This document shows positions 1 to 8,694 of a stretch of 64,000 nt of DNA, one piece after another. This DNA is from Mesorhizobium shangrilense (lineage in GTDB: Bacteria; Pseudomonadota; Alphaproteobacteria; Rhizobiales; Rhizobiaceae): the NCBI RefSeq assembly GCF_040537815.1, contig NZ_JBEWSZ010000001.1:2356001-2420000 (forward strand), written 5' to 3'. The notes under the pieces were generated by a model, which was not told where the DNA came from, made no database searches, and worked only from the letters and a program-made list of their open reading frames with translations. Position numbers and translations under genes: made by a program. Each line of letters begins with the position of its first letter. Positions within the stretch are counted from its first letter, which is position 1.

Positions 1-326
1 CGAACATGGAGTTGCGCAGCCTGTCGCCCGAAAGGCTGACGCAAATCCTCAAGCAGCGCACGGCTTACGAAAAGGAGCTGCGCGCCATCCTGCGCGATGG
101 CGCCGAAGAAGGCGTGTTCACCGTCGAGGACACCGGCCTCACCGCCATGGCGCTGATCCAGATGATGACTGGGGTCATCGTCTGGTTCCGGCCGGGTGAG
201 AGGCTGTCGATCACTGAAGTAACGACGACATATCTTTCGATGACAATGCGCCTGGTCGGCGCGCGGATCGACACCTACGGCGCCGCGCGTCCATTCGGAC
301 GCGCAAAGGACGCTGTAGCACTTTAA
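1..326 (+). CDS. TetR/AcrR family regulator, C-terminal part (5' end outside window)
   Basis: Only the ligand-binding C-terminal half is present; the reading frame is already open at the left edge, so the helix-turn-helix lies upstream of the window. The 106 residues from the first ATG are helical and amphipathic (ERLTQILKQR, EDTGLTAMALIQMMTGV, WFRPGERLSI) and match the KstR2-like C-terminal fold of TetR regulators of acyl-CoA metabolism. It sits 70 bases upstream of isovaleryl-CoA dehydrogenase on the same strand, separated by a palindromic repeat. The inferred role is local control of the leucine catabolic genes. The effector is unknown. The TetR call is good; the regulatory target is inference from position only. 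Confidence 0.75.
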   Translation, partial: NMELRSLSPERLTQILKQRTAYEKELRAILRDGAEEGVFTVEDTGLTAMALIQMMTGVIVWFRPGERLSITEVTTTYLSMTMRLVGARIDTYGAARPFGRAKDAVAL

Positions 327-332
327 TTTCGC

Positions 333-376
333 GCATGATCCTTTCCGAAAATCGAAGTCGGTTTTCGGGGTCATGC
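333..376. repeat. rhizobial palindromic intergenic repeat, GCATGATC...GTCATGC type
   Basis: A 44-base imperfect palindrome begins GCATGATCCTTTCCGAAAA and ends TTTTCGGGGTCATGC. The outer arms pair exactly over six bases, and the inner GAAAA/TTTTC blocks also pair. Elements of this shape are common between genes in Mesorhizobium and Rhizobium. Related copies occur here at 19003-19070 and, degenerate, at 51226-51265. It lies between the TetR stop and the ribosome binding site of the acyl-CoA dehydrogenase, so it may also shape the leader of that transcript. Confidence 0.7.
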
Positions 377-395
377 GGCACCGGGGAGGAATGGC

Positions 396-1559
396 ATGTA
401 TACGAACACGCTCAGCTTCGGGCATGACGAGGATATAGAGGCACTGCGCGACCTCGTGCGGCGCTTCGCGCAGGACAGGATCGCCCCGATCGCAGCCGAG
501 ATCGATCGCTCGAACGAATTCCCCCCGCACCTGTGGCGCGAGCTTGGCGCGCTCGGGCTGCTCGGCATCACCGCCGATCCGGATTTCGGCGGCACGGGCA
601 TGGGCTATCTGGCCCATGTCATTGCGGTCGAGGAGATTTCCCGGGCCTCGGCCTCGGTCGGTCTCTCCTACGGCGCCCATTCCAACCTCTGCGTCAACCA
701 GATCAACCGCTGGGCAACGCCGGCGCAGAAGGAGAAATTCCTGCCGCCGCTTTGCTCGGGCGAACGCGTCGGCGCTCTGGCCATGTCGGAATCCGGCTCC
801 GGCTCGGACGTTGTCTCGCTCAAGCTGCGCGCCGAGAAGCGCAATGACCGTTATGTGCTCAACGGCACCAAGATGTGGATCACCAACGGGCCCGACGCCG
901 AAACGCTGGTCGTCTACGCCAAGACCGATCCGGAGCGGAAATCGCGCGGCATCACCGCCTTCATCGTCGAAAAAGCCATGGCCGGATTTTCCGTCGCCCA
1001 GAAACTCGACAAGCTCGGCATGCGCGGCTCCAACACCGGCGAACTGGTGTTCGAGAATGTCGAAGTTCCCTTCGACAACGTTCTGCATGAAGAAGGGCGC
1101 GGCGTTGAAGTGCTGATGTCGGGGCTCGACTATGAGCGCACCGTGCTTGCCGGCGGCCCGATCGGGCTGATGGCGGCGTGCCTCGACGTGGCGATCCCCT
1201 ATGTGCATGAGCGCAAGCAGTTCGGCCAGCCGATCGGCGAGTTCCAGCTCGTGCAAGGCAAGCTTGCCGACATGTATACGACGATGAATGCCGCGCGCGC
1301 TTATGTCTATGCCGTAGCCTCTGCGTGCGACCGCGGCCAGACGACCCGCAAGGACTCCGCCGGCTGCGTGCTGTTCGCCGCGGAAAAAGCGACGCAGATG
1401 GCGCTCGACGCGCTGCAGCTGCTGGGCGGCAATGGCTACATCAACGACTATCCGACCGGCAGGCTGTTGCGCGACGCCAAGCTCTACGAGATCGGCGCCG
1501 GCACCAGCGAAATCCGTCGCTGGCTGATTGGTCGCGAGATCATGGCGGAAGGGGTGTAG
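396..1559 (+). CDS. ivd: isovaleryl-CoA dehydrogenase
   Basis: The 387-residue flavoprotein has the full acyl-CoA dehydrogenase architecture: N-terminal helical domain, middle beta domain ([19 protein letters not shown]) and C-terminal helical domain ([21 protein letters not shown]). The catalytic base of the isovaleryl-CoA group is visible as Glu247 in [11 protein letters not shown], the position that distinguishes this group from short-chain homologues. It converts isovaleryl-CoA to 3-methylcrotonyl-CoA, passing electrons to ETF and then to the ETF-quinone oxidoreductase, whose gene is at 13533-15212. A GGAGG stretch precedes the ATG. The next gene, the carboxylase beta subunit acting on its product, starts one base after its stop, so the two are translationally coupled. 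Confidence 0.95.
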   Translation: MYTNTLSFGHDEDIEALRDLVRRFAQDRIAPIAAEIDRSNEFPPHLWRELGALGLLGITADPDFGGTGMGYLAHVIAVEEISRASASVGLSYGAHSNLCVNQINRWATPAQKEKFLPPLCSGERVGALAMSESGSGSDVVSLKLRAEKRNDRYVLNGTKMWITNGPDAETLVVYAKTDPERKSRGITAFIVEKAMAGFSVAQKLDKLGMRGSNTGELVFENVEVPFDNVLHEEGRGVEVLMSGLDYERTVLAGGPIGLMAACLDVAIPYVHERKQFGQPIGEFQLVQGKLADMYTTMNAARAYVYAVASACDRGQTTRKDSAGCVLFAAEKATQMALDALQLLGGNGYINDYPTGRLLRDAKLYEIGAGTSEIRRWLIGREIMAEGV

Positions 1560-1560
1560 C

Positions 1561-3168
1561 ATGGCCACGCTGCAAACCCAGATCTCCCCCTCCTCCGACA
1601 GCTTTCGCGCCAATGCCGAGCGCATGCGGGCGCTGGTCGCCGACATTGCGGACAAGGCGGCAAGTGTCGAGCGCGGCGGTTCGGAAGAGGCGCGCGAACG
1701 CCACGTTTCACGCGGCAAGCTGTTGCCGCGTGAACGCCTCGCGCAATTGCTCGATGTCAGCTCGCCCTTTCTCGAGATCGGACAGTTCGCCGCATGGTCG
1801 ATGTATGGCGAGGAGATTTCTTCGGCAGGCTTGATCGCCGGCATCGGCCGGGTCGAAGGCACCGAAGTGATGGTCGTCGTGAATGACGCCACGGTGAAGG
1901 GCGGCACCTATTATCCGCTGACTGTGAAGAAGCATCTGCGGGCGCAGGAGATCGCGCTGCAGAACAATCTGCCTTGCATCTACCTGGTCGACAGTGGCGG
2001 CGCCAACCTGCCCAACCAGGATGAGGTGTTCCCCGACCGCGAGCATTTCGGCCGCATCTTCTACAATCAGGCCAACATGTCGGCCGCCGGCATCCCGCAG
2101 ATCGCCTGCGTCATGGGATCGTGCACGGCGGGCGGCGCCTATGTGCCGGCGATGTCCGACGAGACGATCATGGTGCGCAACCAGGCGACCATCTTCCTCG
2201 GCGGCCCGCCGCTGGTAAAGGCCGCCACTGGCGAAGACGTCACCGCCGAGGAACTGGGCGGCGCGGACGTGCACACGCGGCTTTCCGGCGTCGCCGACCA
2301 CTATGCAATGGACGACGAGCATGCATTGGCCATTTGCCGGCGTATCGTCAAAAACCTGAATCGGAACAAGACCGTAAGGCTGACCTTACAGAAACCGATT
2401 CCGCCGCTTCATCCGGCGAATGAGCTCTATGGCATCGTGCCGACGGATCTGCGCCAGCCCTATGACGTGCGCGAGGTGATCGCGCGCATCGTCGACGGCT
2501 CCGAATTCGACGAGTTCAAGCAGAATTATGGCACCACGCTGATCACCGGTTTTGCCCATCTCCACGGCGTGCCCGTCGGCATCATCGCCAACAACGGCGT
2601 GCTGTTTTCCGAGAGCGCGCTGAAGGGCGCGCACTTCATCGAATTGTGCTGCCAGCGCAAGATCCCGCTGATCTTCCTGCAGAACATCACCGGCTTCATG
2701 GTTGGCAGGAAATACGAGGCGGGCGGCATCGCCAAGGACGGCGCCAAGCTGGTGATGGCCGTCGCGACCGCCAGGGTGCCCAAGGTGACTGTCATCATCG
2801 GCGGCTCGTTCGGGGCCGGCAATTACGGCATGTGCGGCCGCGCCTATTCACCGCGCTTCCTGTGGATGTGGCCGAACGCCCGCATCTCGGTGATGGGCGG
2901 CGAGCAGGCGGCAACCGTGCTCGCCATGGTCAAGCGCGAGGGCATCGAGCGCAAGGGCGGCGAGTGGAGCGCCGAGGAGGAAGCGAAGTTCAAGAAGCCA
3001 ATCCTGATGAAGTACGAACATGAAGGCCATCCGCTCTACTCGTCCGCCCGGCTCTGGGACGACGGCATCATCGATCCGGCGAAGACACGCGAGGTTCTGG
3101 CGCTCAGCCTTTCAGCCGCGCTCAATGCCGAAATCGAGGACACGCGTTTCGGCGTCTTCAGGATGTGA
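1561..3168 (+). CDS. mccB: methylcrotonyl-CoA carboxylase, carboxyltransferase (beta) subunit
   Basis: The 535-residue carboxyltransferase carries two crotonase-fold halves. The first has the [14 protein letters not shown] and [13 protein letters not shown] segments; the second has [22 protein letters not shown] and [15 protein letters not shown], which mark acyl-CoA carboxylases of the methylcrotonyl type rather than propionyl or acetyl types. It transfers CO2 from biotin on the alpha subunit (4839-6803) to 3-methylcrotonyl-CoA. The start at 1561 was chosen because it follows the dehydrogenase stop by one base and gives the usual family length; an in-frame upstream ATG would add eleven residues inside the preceding gene. 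The alpha subunit is not adjacent as in many rhizobia: three unrelated genes lie between. Confidence 0.95.
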   Translation: MATLQTQISPSSDSFRANAERMRALVADIADKAASVERGGSEEARERHVSRGKLLPRERLAQLLDVSSPFLEIGQFAAWSMYGEEISSAGLIAGIGRVEGTEVMVVVNDATVKGGTYYPLTVKKHLRAQEIALQNNLPCIYLVDSGGANLPNQDEVFPDREHFGRIFYNQANMSAAGIPQIACVMGSCTAGGAYVPAMSDETIMVRNQATIFLGGPPLVKAATGEDVTAEELGGADVHTRLSGVADHYAMDDEHALAICRRIVKNLNRNKTVRLTLQKPIPPLHPANELYGIVPTDLRQPYDVREVIARIVDGSEFDEFKQNYGTTLITGFAHLHGVPVGIIANNGVLFSESALKGAHFIELCCQRKIPLIFLQNITGFMVGRKYEAGGIAKDGAKLVMAVATARVPKVTVIIGGSFGAGNYGMCGRAYSPRFLWMWPNARISVMGGEQAATVLAMVKREGIERKGGEWSAEEEAKFKKPILMKYEHEGHPLYSSARLWDDGIIDPAKTREVLALSLSAALNAEIEDTRFGVFRM

Positions 3169-3169
3169 G

Positions 3170-3697
3170 ATGGACGCAAATCCGCGCATCCAGGTTCACA
3201 CAGGCGACATCACCAAGTTGGCTGTCGACGCCATCGTGAATGCGGCCAACAGTTCGTTGCTGGGTGGCGGTGGGGTCGATGGCGCTATTCACCGCGCAGC
3301 CGGCCGCGAGCTTGAGTTCGAATGCCGCATGTTAAACGGTTGCAAGGTCGGCGAAGCCAAGATCACCAAGGGCTACAAACTGCCGGCGCGCTACATCATC
3401 CATACGGTCGGACCGTTCTGGCAAGGCGGTGGCAAGGGCGAAGCCGAATTGCTGGCGTCCTGCTACCGGCGATCGCTGGAACTCGCTCGCGCCCATGATT
3501 GCCTGACAATGGCTTTTCCGGCGATCTCGACTGGCATCTACCGCTATCCGAAACATGAGGCGGCTGAAATCGCTGTCGGCACAGTCAGCCACTTCCTCGC
3601 ACTGCACGCGATGCCGGAAACCGTCATTTTCTGCTGCTTCGACCAAGCTATGGCCGAACTATACCAACAAGCCATTGCTTATATTTTGGAAGGCTGA
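3170..3697 (+). CDS. macrodomain protein, O-acetyl-ADP-ribose deacetylase (YmdB-like)
   Basis: The 175-residue single-domain protein is a macrodomain from end to end: [22 protein letters not shown] (split here as GDITKL and [19 protein letters not shown]), then [10 protein letters not shown] and the substrate loop [12 protein letters not shown]. These are the signature blocks of the MacroD/YmdB group, which hydrolyse O-acetyl-ADP-ribose and remove ADP-ribose from acidic residues. The ATG overlaps the region immediately after the mccB stop (one base between), so it is very likely translated from the same message. Why an ADP-ribose hydrolase is coupled to leucine catabolism is not evident; a link to sirtuin-type protein deacylation is a speculation. 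Confidence 0.92.
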   Translation: MDANPRIQVHTGDITKLAVDAIVNAANSSLLGGGGVDGAIHRAAGRELEFECRMLNGCKVGEAKITKGYKLPARYIIHTVGPFWQGGGKGEAELLASCYRRSLELARAHDCLTMAFPAISTGIYRYPKHEAAEIAVGTVSHFLALHAMPETVIFCCFDQAMAELYQQAIAYILEG

Positions 3698-3817
3698 ACT
3701 GCATGGACCAAACGATTCGTCAGCATAGGCTAGTGGTATTTTTTACTGTCGAACTGGCGGTAGCAGAAAATATTCGCTATTGCTCACACTGCTTTGGGCA
3801 ATGGGGAAGTGACGTAG

Positions 3818-4189
3818 ATGATTGTGAAGTATCGCTGCAAATCGATTCTGTCGATACTTGCACCACTTCTAATATTCATAACACCAGGTACGGCGGCGGC
3901 GGGGTCGCTGGCGGGCAGCGAGGGCGACGTACGCTACCCGATAACCATCCCCACGGGGACGACAGGTGGCTGCGGCAAAGCCTATGCGGCATACGTGGCG
4001 GCTTCGGGCCATTCGGCCTTCGCGGCAACGCCAATCGTTCCGGCGACCGAGTATTTCATTTGCGGCGCGAGGTTGAACGCACCGTCGCAGAAGACGGCCG
4101 AGGATCTGGCGCTGAAATCCTGTCAGGCCAGCAAAAGCAAATACAAGGTTACGGTCGCCGGCGCCTGCAGCATCTCCGCGTCCAAGTAG
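3818..4189 (+). CDS. secreted four-cysteine protein, first of two tandem paralogues (unknown family)
   Basis: The 123-residue product begins with a signal peptide (hydrophobic run SILAPLLIFITPG, then AAAGS). The mature part reads SLAGSEGD at its start, then GGCGKAYAAYVAASGHSAFA, FICGARLNAPSQK, ALKSCQA and GACSISASK at the end. Four cysteines are at the same places as in the neighbour at 4232-4606, which suggests two disulfides in the periplasm. GGGGAAG lies eight bases before the ATG. I do not recognise the family; the AE..AL.SC pattern is faintly like DUF4189, but I would not assign it. It lies between the macrodomain gene and the carboxylase alpha subunit on the same strand. Confidence 0.72.
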   Translation: MIVKYRCKSILSILAPLLIFITPGTAAAGSLAGSEGDVRYPITIPTGTTGGCGKAYAAYVAASGHSAFAATPIVPATEYFICGARLNAPSQKTAEDLALKSCQASKSKYKVTVAGACSISASK

Positions 4190-4231
4190 GCTGGAAGGCG
4201 TGCGGCCGTTATGCTCTCGGGGGGACACAGA

Positions 4232-4606
4232 ATGAAATTCTCGAATATCAGACGTGCGGCCGTATCGATGCTGGCAGGGCTGCTGATCATAACAGCAGCC
4301 GGCGCTTCAGCGGCGGGATCGCTGGCAGGTCAGGAGGGCGACAGGCGATTTCCGCCGGCATTGACGAGAGATGCGAAATCCCCCTGCAACAAGGCCTACA
4401 AGGCCTATGTGGCGGCCGGTGGCCATTCGGCCTATGCCACGACGCCGTACTCCAGGGTGGTTTCGCTCTATATCATTTGCGGCTCGAGTCTGAATGCGCC
4501 GTCACAGAAGGTAGCCGAAGGAGCGGCGATGAAGTCCTGCCTCGCCACCCGCGCACACTACAAGGTGACGACAGGCGGCACCTGCGAGATCGCCGCGTCG
4601 AAATAG
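4232..4606 (+). CDS. secreted four-cysteine protein, second tandem paralogue (unknown family)
   Basis: The 124-residue product has a signal peptide (MLAGLLIITAAGASA) followed by SLAGQEGDRRFP, SPCNKAYKAYVAAGGHSAYA, YIICGSSLNAPSQK, AMKSCLA and GTCEIAASK. About half the positions match the upstream protein at 3818, including all four cysteines, so this is a tandem duplication that has since diverged. The start at 4232 was chosen because GGGGGACACAG directly precedes it and a clean signal peptide follows; an upstream ATG at 4211 would add seven residues. The function is unknown. Position in the leucine operon is the only contextual clue. Confidence 0.72.
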   Translation: MKFSNIRRAAVSMLAGLLIITAAGASAAGSLAGQEGDRRFPPALTRDAKSPCNKAYKAYVAAGGHSAYATTPYSRVVSLYIICGSSLNAPSQKVAEGAAMKSCLATRAHYKVTTGGTCEIAASK

Positions 4607-4838
4607 GCGCAAGCGAGCTTCCGGTAGAGCACTCCTTCGGCAAGGGAAAGGTCGATCTCCCCCATAAGGCGCGAGATTGGCTGCTTCAGCATTGCCGCTC
4701 TTCCTTCATCGTTGGTTATTGGCGAAACCGACGGCGACGTTCGATCTCCCCCGAAGTAAGAAAAATGTCCGGCAGGACAGAGGGGGGCGTGAAAAAACAC
4801 CTCCTTGGCTCGAAGCAAGCTCGTGTAGCGGAGGCCCC

Positions 4839-6803
4839 ATGTTCAGCAAGATTCTGATCGCCAATCGCGGCGAGATCGCATGCCGTGTCATTCGCACGGC
4901 GCGCAAACTGGGTGTGCGCACCGTCGCCGTCTATTCCGATGCAGACGCCCACGCGCTGCATGTCGAGATGGCTGATGAGGCGGTGCATATCGGTCCCTCT
5001 CCCGTCGGCGAAAGCTATCTGCGTGGCGACAAGATCATCGCCGCCGCTTTGGCAACCGGCGCCGAGGCTATCCATCCGGGTTATGGCTTCCTGTCGGAAA
5101 ACCCGGACTTCGTCGATCAGGTGGTGGCGGCCGGGCTCACCTTCATCGGACCGTCGGCGACCTCGATCCGCGCCATGGGCTTGAAGGACGCCGCCAAACG
5201 GCTGATGGAGAAGGCGGGCGTGCCCGTGGTGCCCGGCTATCATGGCGAAGCCCAGGAGATCGTATTGCTTGCCTCCAAGGCGCGCGAGATCGGCTACCCG
5301 GTGCTGATCAAGGCGCGTGCCGGCGGTGGAGGCAAGGGCATGCGCAAGGTCGAACATCCCGACGATTTTTCGGAAGCGCTGTCAGGCGCGCGGCGGGAGG
5401 CCAAGGCCGCCTTCGGTGACGACCGCGTGCTGGTCGAGAAATATGTCGACAAGCCGCGTCATATCGAAGTGCAGGTCTTCGGCGACAATTTCGGCAATGC
5501 GGTGCATCTTTACGAACGCGACTGTTCGGCTCAGCGCCGCCACCAAAAGGTGATCGAGGAGGCGCCCGCCCCCGGCATGACGCCGGAATTGCGCAAGGCA
5601 ATGACCGATGCGGCGGTGAAGGCCGCCAAGGCCATCAGCTATTCCGGTGCTGGCACAATCGAGTTCATTGTCGATGCCTCGCAGGGACTGAAGCCCGACC
5701 GCTTCTGGTTCATGGAAATGAACACAAGGCTGCAAGTCGAGCATCCCGTCACCGAAATGGTCACCGGTACCGATCTTGTCGAGTGGCAGCTCAGGGTGGC
5801 CTCCGGCGAAAAGCTGCCCAAGACGCAAGCCGAGATCACGCTTTCCGGCCATGCCTTCGAGGCCCGCATCTATGCCGAGGACGCGGCAAAGGGCTTTCTG
5901 CCGGCCACGGGCACGCTCTACCATCTGAAGTTTCCCGATACGGTCCCCGAAGGCGCCACCATGCGCGTCGAGACGGGCGTGCGCGCCGGTGACGCGATCT
6001 CGCCCTACTATGATCCGATGATCGCCAAGCTGGTGGTACACGCCAAGGACAGGCCCTTGGCACTGCAAGCGCTCGTGGCGGCACTTCGCCAGACCGAAGT
6101 CGCCGGCTCGACCGTCAACGCCGCCTTCCTCGCCGCTCTTGCCGCCGATCCTGATTTTTCGAAGGGCGATGTCGACACCGGCCTGATCGGCCGGCATCAG
6201 CAGGCGCTGACCGAAATCGCGCCACCGAACGCCGACATCGTTGCGGCTGCGGCGCTGGCGGCATCGGGTGCGGGAGCGCTGCCGCCATCGAACGATCCCT
6301 GGTCATCGCTTGCCGGCTATCAGCATTTTCATCCTGCGGCGCGGCGAACCCGGCTTCACTATGGCGAGCACGATATCACGGCAAAGGTGTCGGTGCGTCC
6401 GGATGGGCGGTTCGCGGTGACGCTGGACGAGCCGTACGGCAGCACCAATGCTCATGATCTTCGCGCCGCCCCTCGCCTTGCTCGCTGGCCTGGCCACGTC
6501 ACGGTCTTTTCAGGCGCCGTTGGCTACACGTTCGCCGTGCCTGACCCCTTGGCGAGAGCCGATGAATCCGCCGCGTCGTCTGGCAGCCTGCGCGCGCCGA
6601 TGCCCGGCCTTGTCAAGTTGGTGCGCGTGACACCAGGCGAGACCGTCACGAAAGGCCAACCGTTGCTGATCCTCGAAGCCATGAAGATGGAACACACCAT
6701 CGCCGCCCCCCATGACGGAGTAATCGCCGAGATCGCGACGGAAGGGGCACAGGTCACCGACGGCACCGTACTGGTTCGGTTCGCCGAGGACGTCCACGCC
6801 TGA
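4839..6803 (+). CDS. mccA: methylcrotonyl-CoA carboxylase, biotin-containing (alpha) subunit
   Basis: The 654-residue subunit has, in order, biotin carboxylase N-terminal domain (KILIANRGEIACR), ATP-grasp domain (GGGGKGMR, MEMNTRLQVEHPVTE), biotin carboxylase C-terminal domain (HAFEARIYAED), a linker, and a biotinyl domain with EAMKMEH; Lys616 is the expected biotin attachment site. It carboxylates biotin with bicarbonate and ATP and works with the beta subunit at 1561. The start at 4839 gives the standard N-terminus MFSKILIANRGE and follows GGAGG; longer in-frame starts give no recognisable protein. Downstream genes converge on it from the other strand, so it ends the leucine transcription unit. 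HMG-CoA lyase, often next in this position, is absent. Confidence 0.95.
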   Translation: MFSKILIANRGEIACRVIRTARKLGVRTVAVYSDADAHALHVEMADEAVHIGPSPVGESYLRGDKIIAAALATGAEAIHPGYGFLSENPDFVDQVVAAGLTFIGPSATSIRAMGLKDAAKRLMEKAGVPVVPGYHGEAQEIVLLASKAREIGYPVLIKARAGGGGKGMRKVEHPDDFSEALSGARREAKAAFGDDRVLVEKYVDKPRHIEVQVFGDNFGNAVHLYERDCSAQRRHQKVIEEAPAPGMTPELRKAMTDAAVKAAKAISYSGAGTIEFIVDASQGLKPDRFWFMEMNTRLQVEHPVTEMVTGTDLVEWQLRVASGEKLPKTQAEITLSGHAFEARIYAEDAAKGFLPATGTLYHLKFPDTVPEGATMRVETGVRAGDAISPYYDPMIAKLVVHAKDRPLALQALVAALRQTEVAGSTVNAAFLAALAADPDFSKGDVDTGLIGRHQQALTEIAPPNADIVAAAALAASGAGALPPSNDPWSSLAGYQHFHPAARRTRLHYGEHDITAKVSVRPDGRFAVTLDEPYGSTNAHDLRAAPRLARWPGHVTVFSGAVGYTFAVPDPLARADESAASSGSLRAPMPGLVKLVRVTPGETVTKGQPLLILEAMKMEHTIAAPHDGVIAEIATEGAQVTDGTVLVRFAEDVHA

Positions 6804-6850
6804 TGACCAGGTCGCAACAGTAGCACTGAAGCACAAGTGGCCTGATCTGA

Positions 6851-6881
6851 AATGAAAAATGGCCGGGACAAGCCCGGCCAT
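6851..6881 (-). terminator. rho-independent terminator of the Liv-type binding protein gene
   Basis: A perfect stem pairs ATGGCCGGG (6859-6867) with CCCGGCCAT (6873-6881) across a five-base loop. Read on the minus strand the stem is followed by TTTTTCATTT, a usable U tract. It lies 30 bases beyond the stop at 6911. Because the carboxylase gene converges on it from the plus side it may also reduce read-through from that direction, although the plus side lacks a T run. Confidence 0.8.
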
Positions 6882-6910
6882 CTCTTCAGGGTGTCTGCTC
6901 GCCGGAGCGA

Positions 6911-8032
6911 TTACTGCGCGATCGGCGCGTACTTGCCGTCATGCCACTGGTTGATGTCGTAGCTGGCGTTCTTGAGGTCGCCCTTCTCGTCGAAGGTGAC
7001 ATCGCCGACAACGGTGCTGATCGGCGTGCCGTTCTTCAACGCTTCGGCAACCTTGGCCGGATCGTCGCTGCCGGCACGCTTGATGCCTTCGGCGAAAGCC
7101 TGGATCGTGGCGTAGGAGAACAGCGTGAAGCCCTCCGGCACGAAGCCGCCAGCCTTGATCTTCTCGACGGCTGCCTTGGCTTCCGGCTTTGCCTGCGGAT
7201 CCGACGGGAACACGAACAGCGTACCTTCGCCGGCCGGGCCGGCGACCTGCCAGAACTCCGGCGAGGCGATGGAATCCGGCATGATCAGCTGGAACTTCAG
7301 GTTCTGTTCCGCCGACTGACGCAGGATCAGGCCAGCTTCAGGATGATAGCCGCCGAAATAGACGACGTCTGCCTTGAGATCCTTCAGCTTGGTGACGAGC
7401 GCCGAGTAATCCTTCTCGCCGGCATTGATGCCGTCATAGTACACTTCCTTGAGACCGCCGGTATTCATCGTTGCCCTGACGGCGTCAGCCACGCCCTGGC
7501 CGTAGGCGCTCTTGTCATGCAGGATGACGACGTTCTTGCCAGCATATTTCTTGGCGATCCAGGGACCGATGAACGCGCCCTGCGCATCGTCACGCGTGTA
7601 AAGACGCATGATCGTCGGCCAGCCGGCTTTCGCCGCAGCGTCGGTCAGCACCGGGTTGGAAGATGCCGGACTCATCATCAGAGCACCTGCTTCGGCATAG
7701 ACGGCGGACGCCGGAATGCTCGAACCCGAGCAGGCGTGGCCATCGATGAACTTGACGCCATTGGCGATGATGCGATTGGCCACCGAAACAGCCTGCTTGG
7801 GATCGCACTGGTCGTCTTCGATGTCGAGCTTGATCATCGAGCCGTTGACGCCGCCTGCGGCGTTGATGGCATCGGCGGCAGCCTGCGCGCCCTGCTTGAA
7901 CTGGTCGCCGATGGTGGCGAGTTGTCCGGTCATCGGACCGACCACCGCAAAGGTGATGTCGTCGGCGAATGCGACCGGCGCACTCATCATCAGGCCGAAA
8001 ATGGCCGCGCTCAAAATACTCGTTTTTTTCAT
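6911..8032 (-). CDS. branched-chain amino acid ABC transporter, periplasmic binding protein
   Basis: The 373-residue protein has a signal peptide (ILSAAIFGLMMSAPVAFA) and the type I periplasmic binding fold of LivJ/LivK: FAVVGPMTGQLATIGDQ near the N-terminus, DDQCDPKQAVSVANRI, the HACSGSSIPA ligand loop, and MRLYTRDDAQG. It would deliver leucine, isoleucine or valine to a Liv permease; no permease or ATPase gene is in the window, so it must work with components encoded elsewhere. Convergent placement beside leucine breakdown genes supports the substrate class, but ligand range cannot be read from sequence. A strong terminator follows at 6851-6881. Confidence 0.92.
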   Translation of the reverse strand: MKKTSILSAAIFGLMMSAPVAFADDITFAVVGPMTGQLATIGDQFKQGAQAAADAINAAGGVNGSMIKLDIEDDQCDPKQAVSVANRIIANGVKFIDGHACSGSSIPASAVYAEAGALMMSPASSNPVLTDAAAKAGWPTIMRLYTRDDAQGAFIGPWIAKKYAGKNVVILHDKSAYGQGVADAVRATMNTGGLKEVYYDGINAGEKDYSALVTKLKDLKADVVYFGGYHPEAGLILRQSAEQNLKFQLIMPDSIASPEFWQVAGPAGEGTLFVFPSDPQAKPEAKAAVEKIKAGGFVPEGFTLFSYATIQAFAEGIKRAGSDDPAKVAEALKNGTPISTVVGDVTFDEKGDLKNASYDINQWHDGKYAPIAQ

Positions 8033-8427
8033 GGTTGAAACAACTCCTCCACTTCGCGCGCGGCCGCCCCGGCCGCGCTTCTTTCAGAGAGGCGGGACAA
8101 TTTCATCCTTCGCATGGCCTGTCTAGGCGCATTGGTGGCACTCGATTGGGCCTGCCCTGCGTCATCCACGCAAAAAAGCCGCGCTGGCCTTGTTCCGGCC
8201 GGTCGCGGCTCTTTTTGCCCGTCGAGCAATCCCCAGGCGCCAGCGCGCCTGAACCCCGCTCGCCTTCCCTGTGACCGCGCAGCTTGAGCTCTCAGCCCGC
8301 CGCGTTCTTGTTCTTCATGTTCCTGACCGTCTTGCGCGGTCTTTCATTCCGCCCGGGTCCGGCCGTCTCTGCGGCCTTGATCCGGAGCTTCCCTGTCTTC
8401 GATCAATATCTGCGCGATCGGCGGACC
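8033..8427. other. intergenic region with a bidirectional hairpin, no supported gene
   Basis: This 395-base stretch separates the Sel1-type gene and the binding-protein gene, both on the minus strand. It must carry the promoter of the latter near 8033-8150. The only strong structure is the hairpin at 8172-8215. Open frames across it have no plausible start, ribosome binding site or recognisable protein sequence. Confidence 0.6.
8172..8215 (-). terminator. hairpin terminator flanked by A and T runs on both sides
   Basis: AGCCGCG (8177-8183) pairs with CGCGGCT (8204-8210), with inner GGCC/GGCC pairing (8186-8189 with 8197-8200). AAAAAA precedes and CTTTTT follows, so it can terminate in either direction. 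On the minus strand it lies downstream of the Sel1-like gene and upstream of the promoter region of the Liv-type binding protein, isolating the two units. Confidence 0.7.
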
Positions 8428-8694
8428 TCAGTGCATGGTCATCCATTCGCGGGCTTCGCGCAGCGCCTTGGCAATGTCAGCCTTCGACATTGCCGCCGAC
8501 AGTTCCGAGCGCAATTCCGCGGCGCGGACCGAGCCCTTGATCGCGGCGATGTTGAACCATTTGTGGGCGGCGACAACATCGGTCTCGCAGTCGCGACCGG
8601 TCGCATACATCATGCCCAGTTCGAAAAGAATGTCGGCCTGGGCAGTCGCGCCCATGGCGCCAAAACCGGCTTCAAGCATTTCAAAACGTGCCAT
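8428..8694 (-). CDS. small Sel1-repeat protein
   Basis: The 88-residue protein contains one clear Sel1-like (SLR) helical pair: ILFELGMMYATGRDCETDVVAAHKWFNIAA, followed by a helical tail ending REWMTMH. No signal peptide is visible. Sel1 repeats mediate protein contacts; a single copy of this size is widespread in rhizobia, and its partner is unknown. AGGGGA sits seven bases before the ATG. It is transcribed away from the DUF2147 gene and appears monocistronic, ending at the hairpin near 8172. Confidence 0.75.
   Translation of the reverse strand: MARFEMLEAGFGAMGATAQADILFELGMMYATGRDCETDVVAAHKWFNIAAIKGSVRAAELRSELSAAMSKADIAKALREAREWMTMH

Noticed and set aside
3703..4857. 384-codon open frame across the tandem secreted-protein genes
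   Set aside because: It runs in a different frame from two genes that have signal peptides, conserved cysteines and ribosome binding sites. Its translation is low-complexity (RRGGGGVAGGQRGRR type) and resembles no protein.
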